Shown: positions 26,234 through 34,212, counted from the stretch's first letter. The stretch is 34,406 bases of DNA from Bacillota bacterium (GCA_023443925.1 JAEZSL010000188.1:1-34406), one strand, 5' to 3'. The notes: a model not told the origin generated them from the letters alone. Numbers and translations are program-made.

Positions 26234-27649
26234 ATGAGAGTTTATTCGACAAGTACAATTTTACAGCAATGCGCGGGGTTAGCCCAGGCATCTGGTTATA
26301 ACCTATTTACATTAACGGATGTACGCCAAAGTAATAGTGATGTTGAAGGCAGAGCAGCAGTAGGCGGAAATGCTTTTTTTTCTTCCTTTGGTATAGGAAG
26401 CATACTTTGTAATCCGCCATCCATACCCTGTCCTCCTTACGGAACAGATCCTACATTAGTAGTAGGCGGAGATCTGACATGGACAGATGGCACCAACTTC
26501 AGCGGTAATACGGTAATGACAACAAGCGGTACCTATAATGTAACCAATGTAACCTATAACAATGCAGATGCCAGTATACAGCCGGTAAGGACTTCTGTTT
26601 TACCAATTGATTTTCAGGCTTCCTTTGACTACTTCCGGTGTGCGGCAGAGCAGTGGGCGGAATTTAGCAGCCCGAATAATACGACGATTATAATTAATTG
26701 TTTTGGTAATATATATTTGATTGGTTTAAATACGGATATCAATATTTTTGATATAAGTGCAGCAAGCGTCGCTCCGGCGGCCAATATTATCGGCGGGGGA
26801 AATAATACCTTTTCGACTATCTCCAGTCTGACAATTGTTGCACCGGAAAATTCTACTATATTAATAAATATAGATGGTCAAATTATTAATTTTGGAGGTT
26901 ATTCCATCTTAAGAAGTACTAACGTTCCCTCTGTTCTGCCGGTACCTTCTGCTGACACCTGCAATCAGCTGTCCCAGGGAAGTACACCGGATGCAGCGCA
27001 GAAACAATTAATATTCTGGAATTTTTATAATGCAACTGCAATTGTTACGTCAAACACAAGCTTTCAGGGGACGGTATTCGCCCCTAAAGCAACAATTTAT
27101 ACCGTTGGCGGTAATATTGAAGGAAATGTTATAGCATTTGGATATGTGCCCAGTGGCAGTATTACAAATCATACGGAAGTTCATAACTATCTGTTTCGCG
27201 GCTGCCTGCCGGAGGTATTTTGCAGTACGACGACCAGCAGTACAACCACCAGTACGACCAGCAGTACAACCAGTACTACAACAACTAGCAGCACAACCAC
27301 CAGTACGACCAGCAGTGCTACAACCAGCAGCACGACCAGCACAACCACCAGCAGCACAACAAGCAGTGCAACCAGCAGCACAACAAGCAGTACCACCAGC
27401 AGCAGTACCAGCAGCACGACCAGTAGTAGCACAACGACAAGCAGTACGACCAGTACCACCAGCAGTACAACGACTACTAGTACTACAACCAGCTCAACCA
27501 CCAGCACTACCACCACCTACCCATATTATTGCTGCAGATATTGCTGCCCATGCTGCCGCCATAAGCTGATGGTATGGAGGCGTAGGGATACTGTTTATTA
27601 TTATTGTTTGAATTGCGGGTACTATTATATCAAATATAACTGCTATTAA
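26234..27649 (+). CDS. Choice-of-anchor-A protein with Ser/Thr tract and zinc-ribbon-like tail
   Basis: The 471-residue protein has three parts. Residues 1-329 resemble the choice-of-anchor-A domain of surface proteins (NSDVEGRAAVGGNAFF, PIDFQASFDYF, ILINIDGQIINFGGY, FQGTVFAPKATIYTVGGNIE, EVHNYLFRG). Residues 331-428 contain only Ser and Thr apart from two Ala. Residues 429-471 contain nine Cys and twelve Tyr, with a CPCC-x(16)-CLNC arrangement like a zinc ribbon. No signal peptide, sortase motif or membrane segment is present, which is odd for this domain. ATG 26234 has AAGGAGG about 5-6 nt upstream. A mother-cell (spore coat or exosporium) role would explain the missing signal, the Cys/Tyr-rich tail and the sigma-K-like promoter, but this is inference. 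The adjacent glycosyltransferase could modify the Ser/Thr tract. Confidence 0.85.
   Translation: MRVYSTSTILQQCAGLAQASGYNLFTLTDVRQSNSDVEGRAAVGGNAFFSSFGIGSILCNPPSIPCPPYGTDPTLVVGGDLTWTDGTNFSGNTVMTTSGTYNVTNVTYNNADASIQPVRTSVLPIDFQASFDYFRCAAEQWAEFSSPNNTTIIINCFGNIYLIGLNTDINIFDISAASVAPAANIIGGGNNTFSTISSLTIVAPENSTILINIDGQIINFGGYSILRSTNVPSVLPVPSADTCNQLSQGSTPDAAQKQLIFWNFYNATAIVTSNTSFQGTVFAPKATIYTVGGNIEGNVIAFGYVPSGSITNHTEVHNYLFRGCLPEVFCSTTTSSTTTSTTSSTTSTTTTSSTTTSTTSSATTSSTTSTTTSSTTSSATSSTTSSTTSSSTSSTTSSSTTTSSTTSTTSSTTTTSTTTSSTTSTTTTYPYYCCRYCCPCCRHKLMVWRRRDTVYYYCLNCGYYYIKYNCY
27224..27517 (+). repeat. Low-complexity Ser/Thr codon repeat (AGY/ACN)
   Basis: This 294-bp stretch consists only of Ser AGY/TCA and Thr ACN codons with two Ala GCN codons. 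The codon order is irregular, with frequent AGCAGTACAACC-like strings. The composition leaves other frames and the minus strand open, creating spurious reading frames. Length variation by slippage is expected. Confidence 0.95.
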
Positions 27650-27754
27650 AGTATAGAAAATTAATCTGGAAACTATAGGTGGTGGTAACAAGCCGTGATA
27701 TTGAAACCTTTATATTTACCTTGCGCCTTTTATGCAGAACGGTAACATGAGTGA

Positions 27755-27793
27755 GAACGGATATAAAACGGATTGTTATCCATATATCCGTTC
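27755..27793. other. 11-bp inverted repeat at the 3' end of the WYL gene
   Basis: GAACGGATATA (27755-27765) and TATATCCGTTC (27783-27793) are perfect arms around a 17-nt loop that contains the WYL gene stop codon. No T tract follows on either strand. It may mark the 3' ends of the two convergent transcripts. No other terminator was seen here. Confidence 0.55.
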
Positions 27794-28705
27794 CAGCTCC
27801 TGGGCCAGGGATTTTATGCGTTCTCTGGTATTTTCCGGAGCCAATAGTTTAACCATAGCAGGATTCTTCAGTGCCAGTTCAAGTATTAAGTCCTCGGAAT
27901 CCGTATGCAGTTCTACTGTTAAATTATCGGAATCCTGTACAATAATATGGTCATCCATATAATAATTATGTTTTATAAGTTCATAGAAATTCCGATCCAT
28001 CTGCAATAGATAGGGCCTCAGCATATTTTCTGTGGTATCCATAAAGCCGGCAGGAAAACTGCACTTATCCTCCAGCAGCCGGATACGTCTGATCCGGTCC
28101 AGCCGGAAGGTTCTTTTTTCTTTTCGAAGATGGCAGTATGCGGTTAAGTACCAGCCCCCTTCATCGAAAAGAAAACGGCAGGGAGAGACTTCCCGTACCG
28201 TGACGGAATTTGAGAGTGGTGTATAGTATGTTATCTTCAGCTTTTTATCTTCCATGAGACTTTCGATTATAATTTCAAGAATGCCTTCCTCATAGTCAAC
28301 GGGGTTAATCCGATTGATATAAACCTTGAATTTGTCCAGAAAACGCACGAGCCCGGGCCGGCTGTCCCTGGCTATGGCATTAAAAAGCTTATAGCTTAGC
28401 ATATCATACTGTTTATAAAGCCCCGGTATCTTAAGTTCCTTACCAAGCTTAAGCAGTATGAGAAAATTAGTTATTTCGTCTTCGGAAAGCCGGAGGGTTG
28501 GTATGAAAAAGCCGGAATCCAGTTCATAGCCGCCCTGATTGCCCTCATAGGTAATAATCGGTACTTTTATCTGGCTGAGAGCATCGATGTCCCGATATAC
28601 TGTCCGTTCACTTACTTCCAGGAGTGCTGCCATTTCATTGGCGTTCACTCTTCCTTTTTCTTTTAAAATGTAGATTATGGCATTCATACGTTCTAATTTT
28701 TTCAA
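27776..28705 (-). CDS. HTH/WYL-domain transcriptional regulator (YafY-like)
   Basis: The 309-residue protein has an N-terminal winged helix (MNAIIYILKEKGRVNANEMA, ERTVYRDIDALSQ) and a central WYL domain (VREVSPCRFLFDEGGWYLTAYCHLRKEKRTFRLDRI), followed by the C-terminal extension usual for YafY-type regulators. Such proteins sense small ligands or nucleic acids and usually repress or activate nearby genes. The minus-strand start is TTG 28705, supported by GGGAGG with 7-nt spacing. The two metallo-beta-lactamase-fold genes lie upstream on the same strand and could be co-transcribed with it. The ligand is unknown. Confidence 0.9.
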   Translation of the reverse strand: MKKLERMNAIIYILKEKGRVNANEMAALLEVSERTVYRDIDALSQIKVPIITYEGNQGGYELDSGFFIPTLRLSEDEITNFLILLKLGKELKIPGLYKQYDMLSYKLFNAIARDSRPGLVRFLDKFKVYINRINPVDYEEGILEIIIESLMEDKKLKITYYTPLSNSVTVREVSPCRFLFDEGGWYLTAYCHLRKEKRTFRLDRIRRIRLLEDKCSFPAGFMDTTENMLRPYLLQMDRNFYELIKHNYYMDDHIIVQDSDNLTVELHTDSEDLILELALKNPAMVKLLAPENTRERIKSLAQELERIYG

Positions 28706-28776
28706 TGCGGTACCTCCCGAATAATACTCGATCTTACATAATACTGGGTATGAGTGAGGCTCAAGAAAAACGATAT

Positions 28777-29418
28777 TTACAGTAAACTTAATATCTGCCG
28801 GATCACATCTTTACCCAAAATGGTATTATGACCGGATATACAAGTGTCAAAATCCAGACTCAAATATTTTTCCATTGTATTAATATAAACACTTTTCTCA
28901 CAATAAAGCGCCGGTATTATCTCTTCCATGTTATCACCCACATTATCGCCCAGTATCAGCACCTGGTCTTCTTCGTCTAAAATACTGATAGAATCAGCGG
29001 TGTGTCCGGGGGTGTGAAATAATCGAATCCGGTCTTCCGGAAAATATAGTTCCGTTTCAAAAACCAGGTCCGGCAGTTTTAACTGAGCTTCTCCCAGGCA
29101 AAACCGGTTATTTTTTGCTAACATCTTATCCCAGCAGGTAAGCAGCATTTCGAGACATAATCGATGAGCTATAAGGGTGTCTTCCTTTATAGAGCCATTA
29201 CCCCAGACATGGTCCCAATGATAATGAGTATTTATTACCATGGTTTCTTTCGTGTCCTTCTTAAGGTAGTTTTTCACGGCATCAACACAGGTTGAACCCA
29301 GCCCCGTATCAATCAGGTAATTATATTTTTTCCCGGTGATTAAGTAAATGTTTAAATCCCATTCCGGGTTACTGAAGGTAAACAATACGCCCCGGCTATT
29401 CACTTTTCTGATCTGCAT
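28777..29418 (-). CDS. Metallo-beta-lactamase-fold hydrolase
   Basis: The 213-residue protein has the metal-binding motif THYHWDH (His65, His67, Asp69, His70), a later His in HTPGHTADS, the bridging Asp in ILGDNVGDN and a final His in SGHN. This is the full metal set of the glyoxalase II/MBL superfamily. The reaction (thioester, lactone or other ester hydrolysis) cannot be fixed. The start ATG 29418 has only a weak ribosome site. It lies 71 bp upstream of the WYL regulator gene and 114 bp downstream of another MBL-fold gene on the same strand. The two differ strongly in sequence, so a recent tandem duplication is not evident. Confidence 0.88.
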   Translation of the reverse strand: MQIRKVNSRGVLFTFSNPEWDLNIYLITGKKYNYLIDTGLGSTCVDAVKNYLKKDTKETMVINTHYHWDHVWGNGSIKEDTLIAHRLCLEMLLTCWDKMLAKNNRFCLGEAQLKLPDLVFETELYFPEDRIRLFHTPGHTADSISILDEEDQVLILGDNVGDNMEEIIPALYCEKSVYINTMEKYLSLDFDTCISGHNTILGKDVIRQILSLL

Positions 29419-29532
29419 AGCAATATACCATCTACTTTCTTATGATTAGTTATCAATAAGGCAATTTTGTATTCTAATTGAATACTATCGCATTTATATA
29501 TTCGATTTAGTGCCGGCCAAGGAAACCGCGTA

Positions 29533-30312
29533 TCAGCGCAGCTGTTCTTTATAATACCCAAGTACAAGACCGTGCCATCTGGGATTAAACTCAACAGGAA
29601 ACATATTTTTTATTATATCATATTCTACGTCACCCTTATATTCAAGGATTTTGTGCAGATATCCGATTCTGGCATCAATCTCAGCTTTCATATCCTTTAT
29701 ATTATTAAGCTCAGCTGAAAAATGCGATCCCAGATAGATACCGTTCAGATATTTTTTCAGATTAGTCAGTGTAGCCAGCTGATCCGTAATGCTTTGGCAG
29801 GGCAGCGGCAATAATGCCGTATTATCGGTAGTAAAAATAATATCATCAGCCGTATGAATATAGGTTTCATCAATTATCGTATGCAGGCAGCATTCGGAAT
29901 GTCCTTTTGCTTTGTCAAACCGGATTTGGTGGCCTCCGTATTCAAATTGCAGTTTATCACAAAATTCAGTGGGATAAATATCCCTATCATAAAGAAAATC
30001 GTCTTTGTACTCTATTTCTAGAGTTTTGCTGAATTCACTTGAACCGAGAATAGTTAAATTTTGTTTGATGTCTGATAAGACTTTGAGTCCCGTAAAGTGA
30101 TCATCATGGTAATGGCTGATAATAATCTTTTCAATGCTAATCTGTTTTGAATCCAGATAAGTCTTTAACTCCAGCATCTCTGCCTCGTAGCCGGTATCTA
30201 TAAGCAATGCTCTGGGACCTTCCAGTATAAAATAAATGACTTGCTTGGTATAGTGTTTGGTATCATTAAAATCCGCTTCATACAAATTACCTTTTACATT
30301 TCTTATGTTCAT
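29533..30312 (-). CDS. Metallo-beta-lactamase-fold hydrolase
   Basis: The 259-residue protein shows SHYHDDH (His67, His69, Asp71, His72), GHSECCLH with the third metal ligand, HTADD with the bridging Asp, and GSHF with the last His. Its C-terminal 60 residues form an extra helical region. The substrate is unknown. The minus-strand start ATG 30312 is preceded by AGGAGG with 6-nt spacing. An ATG 24 codons upstream (30384) adds a stretch (MQNHIDFRIKWFF...) outside the fold and has no good ribosome site. The gene is the first of the minus-strand group ending with the WYL regulator. Confidence 0.87.
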   Translation of the reverse strand: MNIRNVKGNLYEADFNDTKHYTKQVIYFILEGPRALLIDTGYEAEMLELKTYLDSKQISIEKIIISHYHDDHFTGLKVLSDIKQNLTILGSSEFSKTLEIEYKDDFLYDRDIYPTEFCDKLQFEYGGHQIRFDKAKGHSECCLHTIIDETYIHTADDIIFTTDNTALLPLPCQSITDQLATLTNLKKYLNGIYLGSHFSAELNNIKDMKAEIDARIGYLHKILEYKGDVEYDIIKNMFPVEFNPRWHGLVLGYYKEQLR

Positions 30313-30443
30313 AATTATCCTCCTGATTGTTATATTCGTAATTGCGAAAAACCATTTTATACGGAAATCTATATGGTTCTGCAATTACCTGGCAATCTAC
30401 ATAAACATTATAAAAAAGCAACTATGACATATACCTGTCAGCG

Positions 30444-30459
30444 TTGAAAACGTTTTACG
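30444..30459 (+). promoter_or_regulatory. cre-like palindrome
   Basis: TTGAAAACGTTTTACG contains the perfect palindrome AAAACGTTTT (30447-30456) and matches the CcpA cre pattern WTGNAANCGNWNNCW except for one position. It lies about 10 bp upstream of the -35 of the TauE gene and between divergent genes. Confidence 0.35.
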
Positions 30460-30468
30460 TGAAAACTT

Positions 30469-30496
30469 TTGCTTTTCGATCTGGATATGGTACAAT
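30469..30496 (+). promoter_or_regulatory. Promoter of the TauE/SafE gene
   Basis: TACAAT (30491-30496) with TGG directly upstream forms an extended -10, with TTGCTT (30469-30474) as -35 at 16-nt spacing. The leader would be about 90 nt. Confidence 0.55.
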
Positions 30497-30593
30497 TAAT
30501 AGTAACAGCAATTCTGCTTCTAGTTCCGACCAGTTTTTTAAACTGTGCCCGGAATAGCAGAAAGAATATACCAGACCAAAGGAGACCGACAAA

Positions 30594-31313
30594 TTGGATT
30601 ACTTTATGATAGGAGCGATCCTATGTGCGTATATCGTCAAAGGAATATGCACTTTTGCAAATACGCTGGTTTTCAGCACAATATTAAGCTTCAGGGCAAA
30701 TAATATTAGTATTACACCGGTGGAATTAGTAGCAGGATACCCGTCGAATATATTAATTGCCTGGAAAGAGAGAAAGTACTTATCCACCAAGGTATGGCTG
30801 CCTCTTTCCGCGCTGGTGACGGCCGGAAGCATACCCGGAACTTTCCTGTTAAAAAGCGTTGATGCCACGATAGTTAAAGTTATCTTCGGGTTTCTGGTTG
30901 CCGCGATTGGAATTGAGATGTTTATCCGGGAATATCAGAAAGTTAAACAGAAATCATCACCGGTTATATTGGGGGTAATTGGCGTTATCTCCGGACTCCT
31001 ATGCGGCCTGTTTGGAATAGGAGCGCTATTAGCGGCTTATGTAAGCAGGACAACCAGCAACAGCAGTTCTTTTCGTGCAAATCTGTGTGCAGTATTTGTT
31101 ATTGAAAACACTTTTAGAATTATAATCTATTTCCTCACCGGCATTCTAAGCGTATCTATTTTAAAAACCGGAATAATGCTTATTCCATTTATGTTCGTTG
31201 GTTTGTGGATCGGTATGTTTTTAGCGGGGAAATTAAATGAAAACACAGTTAAAAAAGTGGTTATTATTATGCTCATTTTATCCGGGCTATCCCTGGTTAT
31301 ACATAATATTTAG
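30594..31313 (+). CDS. TauE/SafE family membrane transporter
   Basis: The 239-residue protein has about seven to eight membrane helices and the duplicated architecture of the TauE/SafE (former DUF81) family, including SGLLCGLFGIGALLAAYVSR in the second repeat. Members export sulfite, sulfoacetate or other organic anions, but the substrate here is not known. The start is TTG 30594: AAAGGAG (30578-30584) is 9 nt upstream, while the next ATG (30606) is too far from it. It stands alone and ends with a hairpin at 31343-31380. Confidence 0.87.
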   Translation: MDYFMIGAILCAYIVKGICTFANTLVFSTILSFRANNISITPVELVAGYPSNILIAWKERKYLSTKVWLPLSALVTAGSIPGTFLLKSVDATIVKVIFGFLVAAIGIEMFIREYQKVKQKSSPVILGVIGVISGLLCGLFGIGALLAAYVSRTTSNSSSFRANLCAVFVIENTFRIIIYFLTGILSVSILKTGIMLIPFMFVGLWIGMFLAGKLNENTVKKVVIIMLILSGLSLVIHNI

Positions 31314-31342
31314 ACATCAAAAATTTATATAAAATACTTTAT

Positions 31343-31380
31343 TAAGACACCGGGAAGAAAGTAAAAATCACGGTGTCTTA
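31343..31380 (+). terminator. Hairpin terminator after the TauE gene
   Basis: TAAGACACCG (31343-31352) pairs with CGGTGTCTTA (31371-31380) across an 18-nt loop. The following sequence, TATTGAATT, is a poor T tract, so termination may be incomplete. Confidence 0.55.
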
Positions 31381-31425
31381 TATTGAATTAAATCTTGATT
31401 TACCTAAAGCCTGCCGTAAAAGCTA

Positions 31426-31456
31426 TTGACTTTGACGCAAGGTCAAGTGATATAAT
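31426..31456 (+). promoter_or_regulatory. MerR-type promoter with 19-nt spacer and dyad operator
   Basis: TTGACT (31426-31431) and TATAAT (31451-31456) are separated by 19 nt, the elongated spacing characteristic of MerR-controlled promoters. Within the spacer TTGAC (31432-31436) and GTCAA (31442-31446) form an inverted repeat. The gene downstream encodes a MerR protein, so autoregulation is expected. Confidence 0.85.
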
Positions 31457-31486
31457 CAAAGTAGAAACAGGAAAGGAAGTAAGATT

Positions 31487-34138
31487 ATGGAGCTGACTAA
31501 AATTACAGACTTGACGGATCAGCTTGGCATATCTTCCCGGACGCTGCGTTATTATGAGCAGATAGGGCTTGTAGAGAGCATACGTCAGCAATTTGAAAAA
31601 TACCGTTTTTACGACAGTGTGAATATTGAACGGATTAAGCAGATTATGGTTCTGCGCAAAATGCAGATCCCGATTAAGGATATTATACACATTTATGAGA
31701 GCCAGGATATGACAGTGCTGGTGGAAAGTTTCGTAAGCCGGATCAATGCTATTAATAATGAAATCGATGCCCTTTTAGAACTTAAGCTGATTGTAAATGA
31801 ATTCCTGCAAGCAATGAGAAAGAGCGGGATAAAGCACATTTCAGCCTTACCGCTTCTTTATGAAAAAATGGACAGGCAGCTGGAAGGTGAGGATACACTG
31901 GAAAAGAAACATGAAATCAGTTATGAAAGACTTTCAGCCGTTTCTGATAAAGTGGCAGCATCGTTGGATTTGACGATAATAGATCTTGTACCCATGCGGG
32001 TTCTCTCTTCAAAGCGGAAGGACAGTGATATCTCGGATGTGGACGGTTTCTGGGACTGGCTGGGAAAGCGGAGATTACCTTTTGGGACACCCGGCAGCCA
32101 TAAACTGTTTGAATATCAGTTGGACAGTATTCAAACTGTCATCATTCAGCATATTGAAAGAGATTATATTAATGACAGTCCCTATACCGATTACGAATTT
32201 GAGGGTGGATTGTTTGCAGTGGGAGGTGTTTATCTGGAGGATGATATCGCATCCTTTCATCAAAGAATGATAAGCAGTTTTGATGAGAACTCCTATTTTG
32301 AAGTAGATTACCGCCATGGAGGACGCTTAAGGCATGAATCACTTGCCGAATCCGTAATATCTGCAGACAGTAAACGAGAGAAGATCAATCTGTTATTGCC
32401 GGTGCGAAGAAAACTGCCGGACCCGGAGCAGTATGATCCCAATGAACGGATTACCGATATCACTATGGCAGAATTAGAATGCGCAAATCCTGTTCTGTAT
32501 GAATACCTTGTTCCATTAGCAGAACTCATCCCCATTCATAATCCTCACTATAAAGTGCTGGAGAACGGAGAGGCAGAATATATATGCTGGATATCTGACC
32601 GCAGACTCTCTACCGGTGTATCCGTAAAAATACCTTTTCGTGTTGATCTGGAATTTAAAGTGGAAAATGAGAGTGAACGATTTGGGTTTGGAAGTGGTGA
32701 AGGCAGTATCCGCATTTACCACGGAAATCATTTATTTGCGGTTAATATGGAAAATAAAGCAGACAGCAGGCTGTCTAAGAAAGCAATTTGCTTTCATCAG
32801 CCCTTTCTTGGGAATTATTTTAGTTATCCTGGCCTTGGCAAGATTATTTATAATGAATACAACCGGCTCACCTGGATCGTGGGAGAAAACCACTTCGCGG
32901 TAATAATTAATGGGGAAGTCAGGTATTGTGGTGTGAATTTTCCTTATATGAAAACAGATTTATATCTTCAAAAACCGGAAACCGTTATCATCGGTTCCGA
33001 TGGGCAGGGAAAGAAATACTTTAAATCCATAACCGTAACACAGTTAAAAACAACACCAAAAATAAACATGAAACAGGGGGAGCTTATTATGGCGGCAAAA
33101 CAGAGCAATAACAGAATACCGGTAATTCATCCGGTTATTACGATGCGTTATGGAGAAAATTACTGGTTTAACGGTTGTGCAAAATATGTGATGGAAGCTT
33201 TGGGAGAGAAGGATTATGACTACAGTTTTTTCGCAGGACTTACAGGGGATAATTTTGCACAAGTCTATGCGAAGGATCACTTCAGAGGGGATGGAGCAAC
33301 TGATTATTATCTAAGCGAGGAAGGTAATACCGGATTTATTGAAGATATTTTTGCAGACTGCGGATATGCAAGTACCTTTGTGACATTAAACCAACTTGCA
33401 AAAAATAAAGAAATGTATCAACAGACTCTGATTGCTTATATAGATAAAGGGATACCGGTCATATTTAACCATTGGGGTAATATTCCCAGAAACCGATGGG
33501 GGTGGGGTGTCTTTGTGGGCTATGAAGACTTTGGCAAGACCTTGCTTTATCTGAATGAGGAAATGGCGGAGCCGGATAGTATTCCATTTGACGAACTGCT
33601 TCCTAATGAGTATATTACAGGCCAGGAAGCCAGTAACGGGTGGATTTTTATCGGCGAAAAGAGAAAACAGGCAGAACTGAAAGATATTTACCGGGGCAGG
33701 ATACTGTCTCTTCCCAAACTGTTGAAAACAAAAACTGAAAACTACCTCTTTGGCGCGGATGCCTTCCGATCATGGGCAGAAGAGATAGAAAACGGTAAAT
33801 TTGATAATATAACCCCGGAAGTTTTCGACAATTGGGCTATGTATACCATATATGTATGTAACCTGGCAACAAACAGCAGCTGCAGTAATGAATTTCTGGA
33901 CAGAGCACTTAAGCTGAATCCGGATCTGACATTTATTAATGAAATACGCAGTTTATATGAAAAAATGCGTCATATGTGGAATGAACAGGATGGCGAAGAT
34001 TTAGAAGCGATAGGGGGAGGTTTTAATATTACCCTTGAGGCCTTGCAGAATCAGCAAAAACGCGGAAAAATTGCTGCTAAAATCCGGGAATTTGCAAATT
34101 GTACGGATAAAATTATTCATGCAATTCAAGTAGTATGA
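31487..34138 (+). CDS. MerR regulator fused to a BtrH/C39-peptidase-like domain
   Basis: The 883-residue protein is far longer than the usual MerR length. Residues 1-70 are a MerR helix-turn-helix (LGISSRTLRYYEQIGLVE), followed by a dimerisation coiled coil to about 115, a GyrI-like effector region to about 370, and a beta-rich concanavalin-like region to about 530. Residues 535-883 resemble BtrH N-terminal/C39-type papain-fold proteins, with Cys564 in YWFNGCAKYVMEALG and VFVGYEDFGKTLLYLN. The usual catalytic His before the GY motif is not evident, so activity is doubtful. ATG 31487 has AAAGGAAG upstream. An internal ATG at 33089 lies at the fusion boundary with its own ribosome site. The MerR-type promoter indicates autoregulation. 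Domain calls after residue 115 are tentative. Confidence 0.8.
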   Translation: MELTKITDLTDQLGISSRTLRYYEQIGLVESIRQQFEKYRFYDSVNIERIKQIMVLRKMQIPIKDIIHIYESQDMTVLVESFVSRINAINNEIDALLELKLIVNEFLQAMRKSGIKHISALPLLYEKMDRQLEGEDTLEKKHEISYERLSAVSDKVAASLDLTIIDLVPMRVLSSKRKDSDISDVDGFWDWLGKRRLPFGTPGSHKLFEYQLDSIQTVIIQHIERDYINDSPYTDYEFEGGLFAVGGVYLEDDIASFHQRMISSFDENSYFEVDYRHGGRLRHESLAESVISADSKREKINLLLPVRRKLPDPEQYDPNERITDITMAELECANPVLYEYLVPLAELIPIHNPHYKVLENGEAEYICWISDRRLSTGVSVKIPFRVDLEFKVENESERFGFGSGEGSIRIYHGNHLFAVNMENKADSRLSKKAICFHQPFLGNYFSYPGLGKIIYNEYNRLTWIVGENHFAVIINGEVRYCGVNFPYMKTDLYLQKPETVIIGSDGQGKKYFKSITVTQLKTTPKINMKQGELIMAAKQSNNRIPVIHPVITMRYGENYWFNGCAKYVMEALGEKDYDYSFFAGLTGDNFAQVYAKDHFRGDGATDYYLSEEGNTGFIEDIFADCGYASTFVTLNQLAKNKEMYQQTLIAYIDKGIPVIFNHWGNIPRNRWGWGVFVGYEDFGKTLLYLNEEMAEPDSIPFDELLPNEYITGQEASNGWIFIGEKRKQAELKDIYRGRILSLPKLLKTKTENYLFGADAFRSWAEEIENGKFDNITPEVFDNWAMYTIYVCNLATNSSCSNEFLDRALKLNPDLTFINEIRSLYEKMRHMWNEQDGEDLEAIGGGFNITLEALQNQQKRGKIAAKIREFANCTDKIIHAIQVV
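33076..33091 (+). promoter_or_regulatory. Internal ribosome site and ATG at the MerR-BtrH junction
   Basis: GGGGGAG (33076-33082), a 6-nt spacer and ATG (33089-33091) lie in frame at residue 535, exactly between the regulatory and papain-like halves. Initiation here would give a free 349-residue protein. Confidence 0.5.
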
Positions 34139-34154
34139 ATTAAGGATTACTCCA

Positions 34155-34212
34155 TGCACTTATACGCCTGAACTTGTAATTCACATGGAATTACAAGCAG
34201 GGTATAGGTGCA
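34155..34212. other. 58-nt long hairpin after the MerR fusion gene
   Basis: TGCACTTATAC (34155-34165) pairs with GTATAGGTGCA (34202-34212) with one wobble, CCTG (34167-34170) with CAGG, and CTTGTAATTC (34173-34182) with GAATTACAAG, closing on a 5-nt loop. Only G34166 and AA 34171-34172 are unpaired in the stem. No T tract follows. Confidence 0.7.

Noticed and set aside
27187..27516. 109-residue minus-strand frame rich in Val and Leu
   Set aside because: It is the reverse complement of the Ser/Thr tract; its composition follows from ACN/AGY codons and there is no ribosome site.
27138..27569. 143-residue plus-strand frame rich in Pro, Ala and Val
   Set aside because: It is an out-of-frame shadow of the Ser/Thr tract with no ribosome site or recognisable domain.
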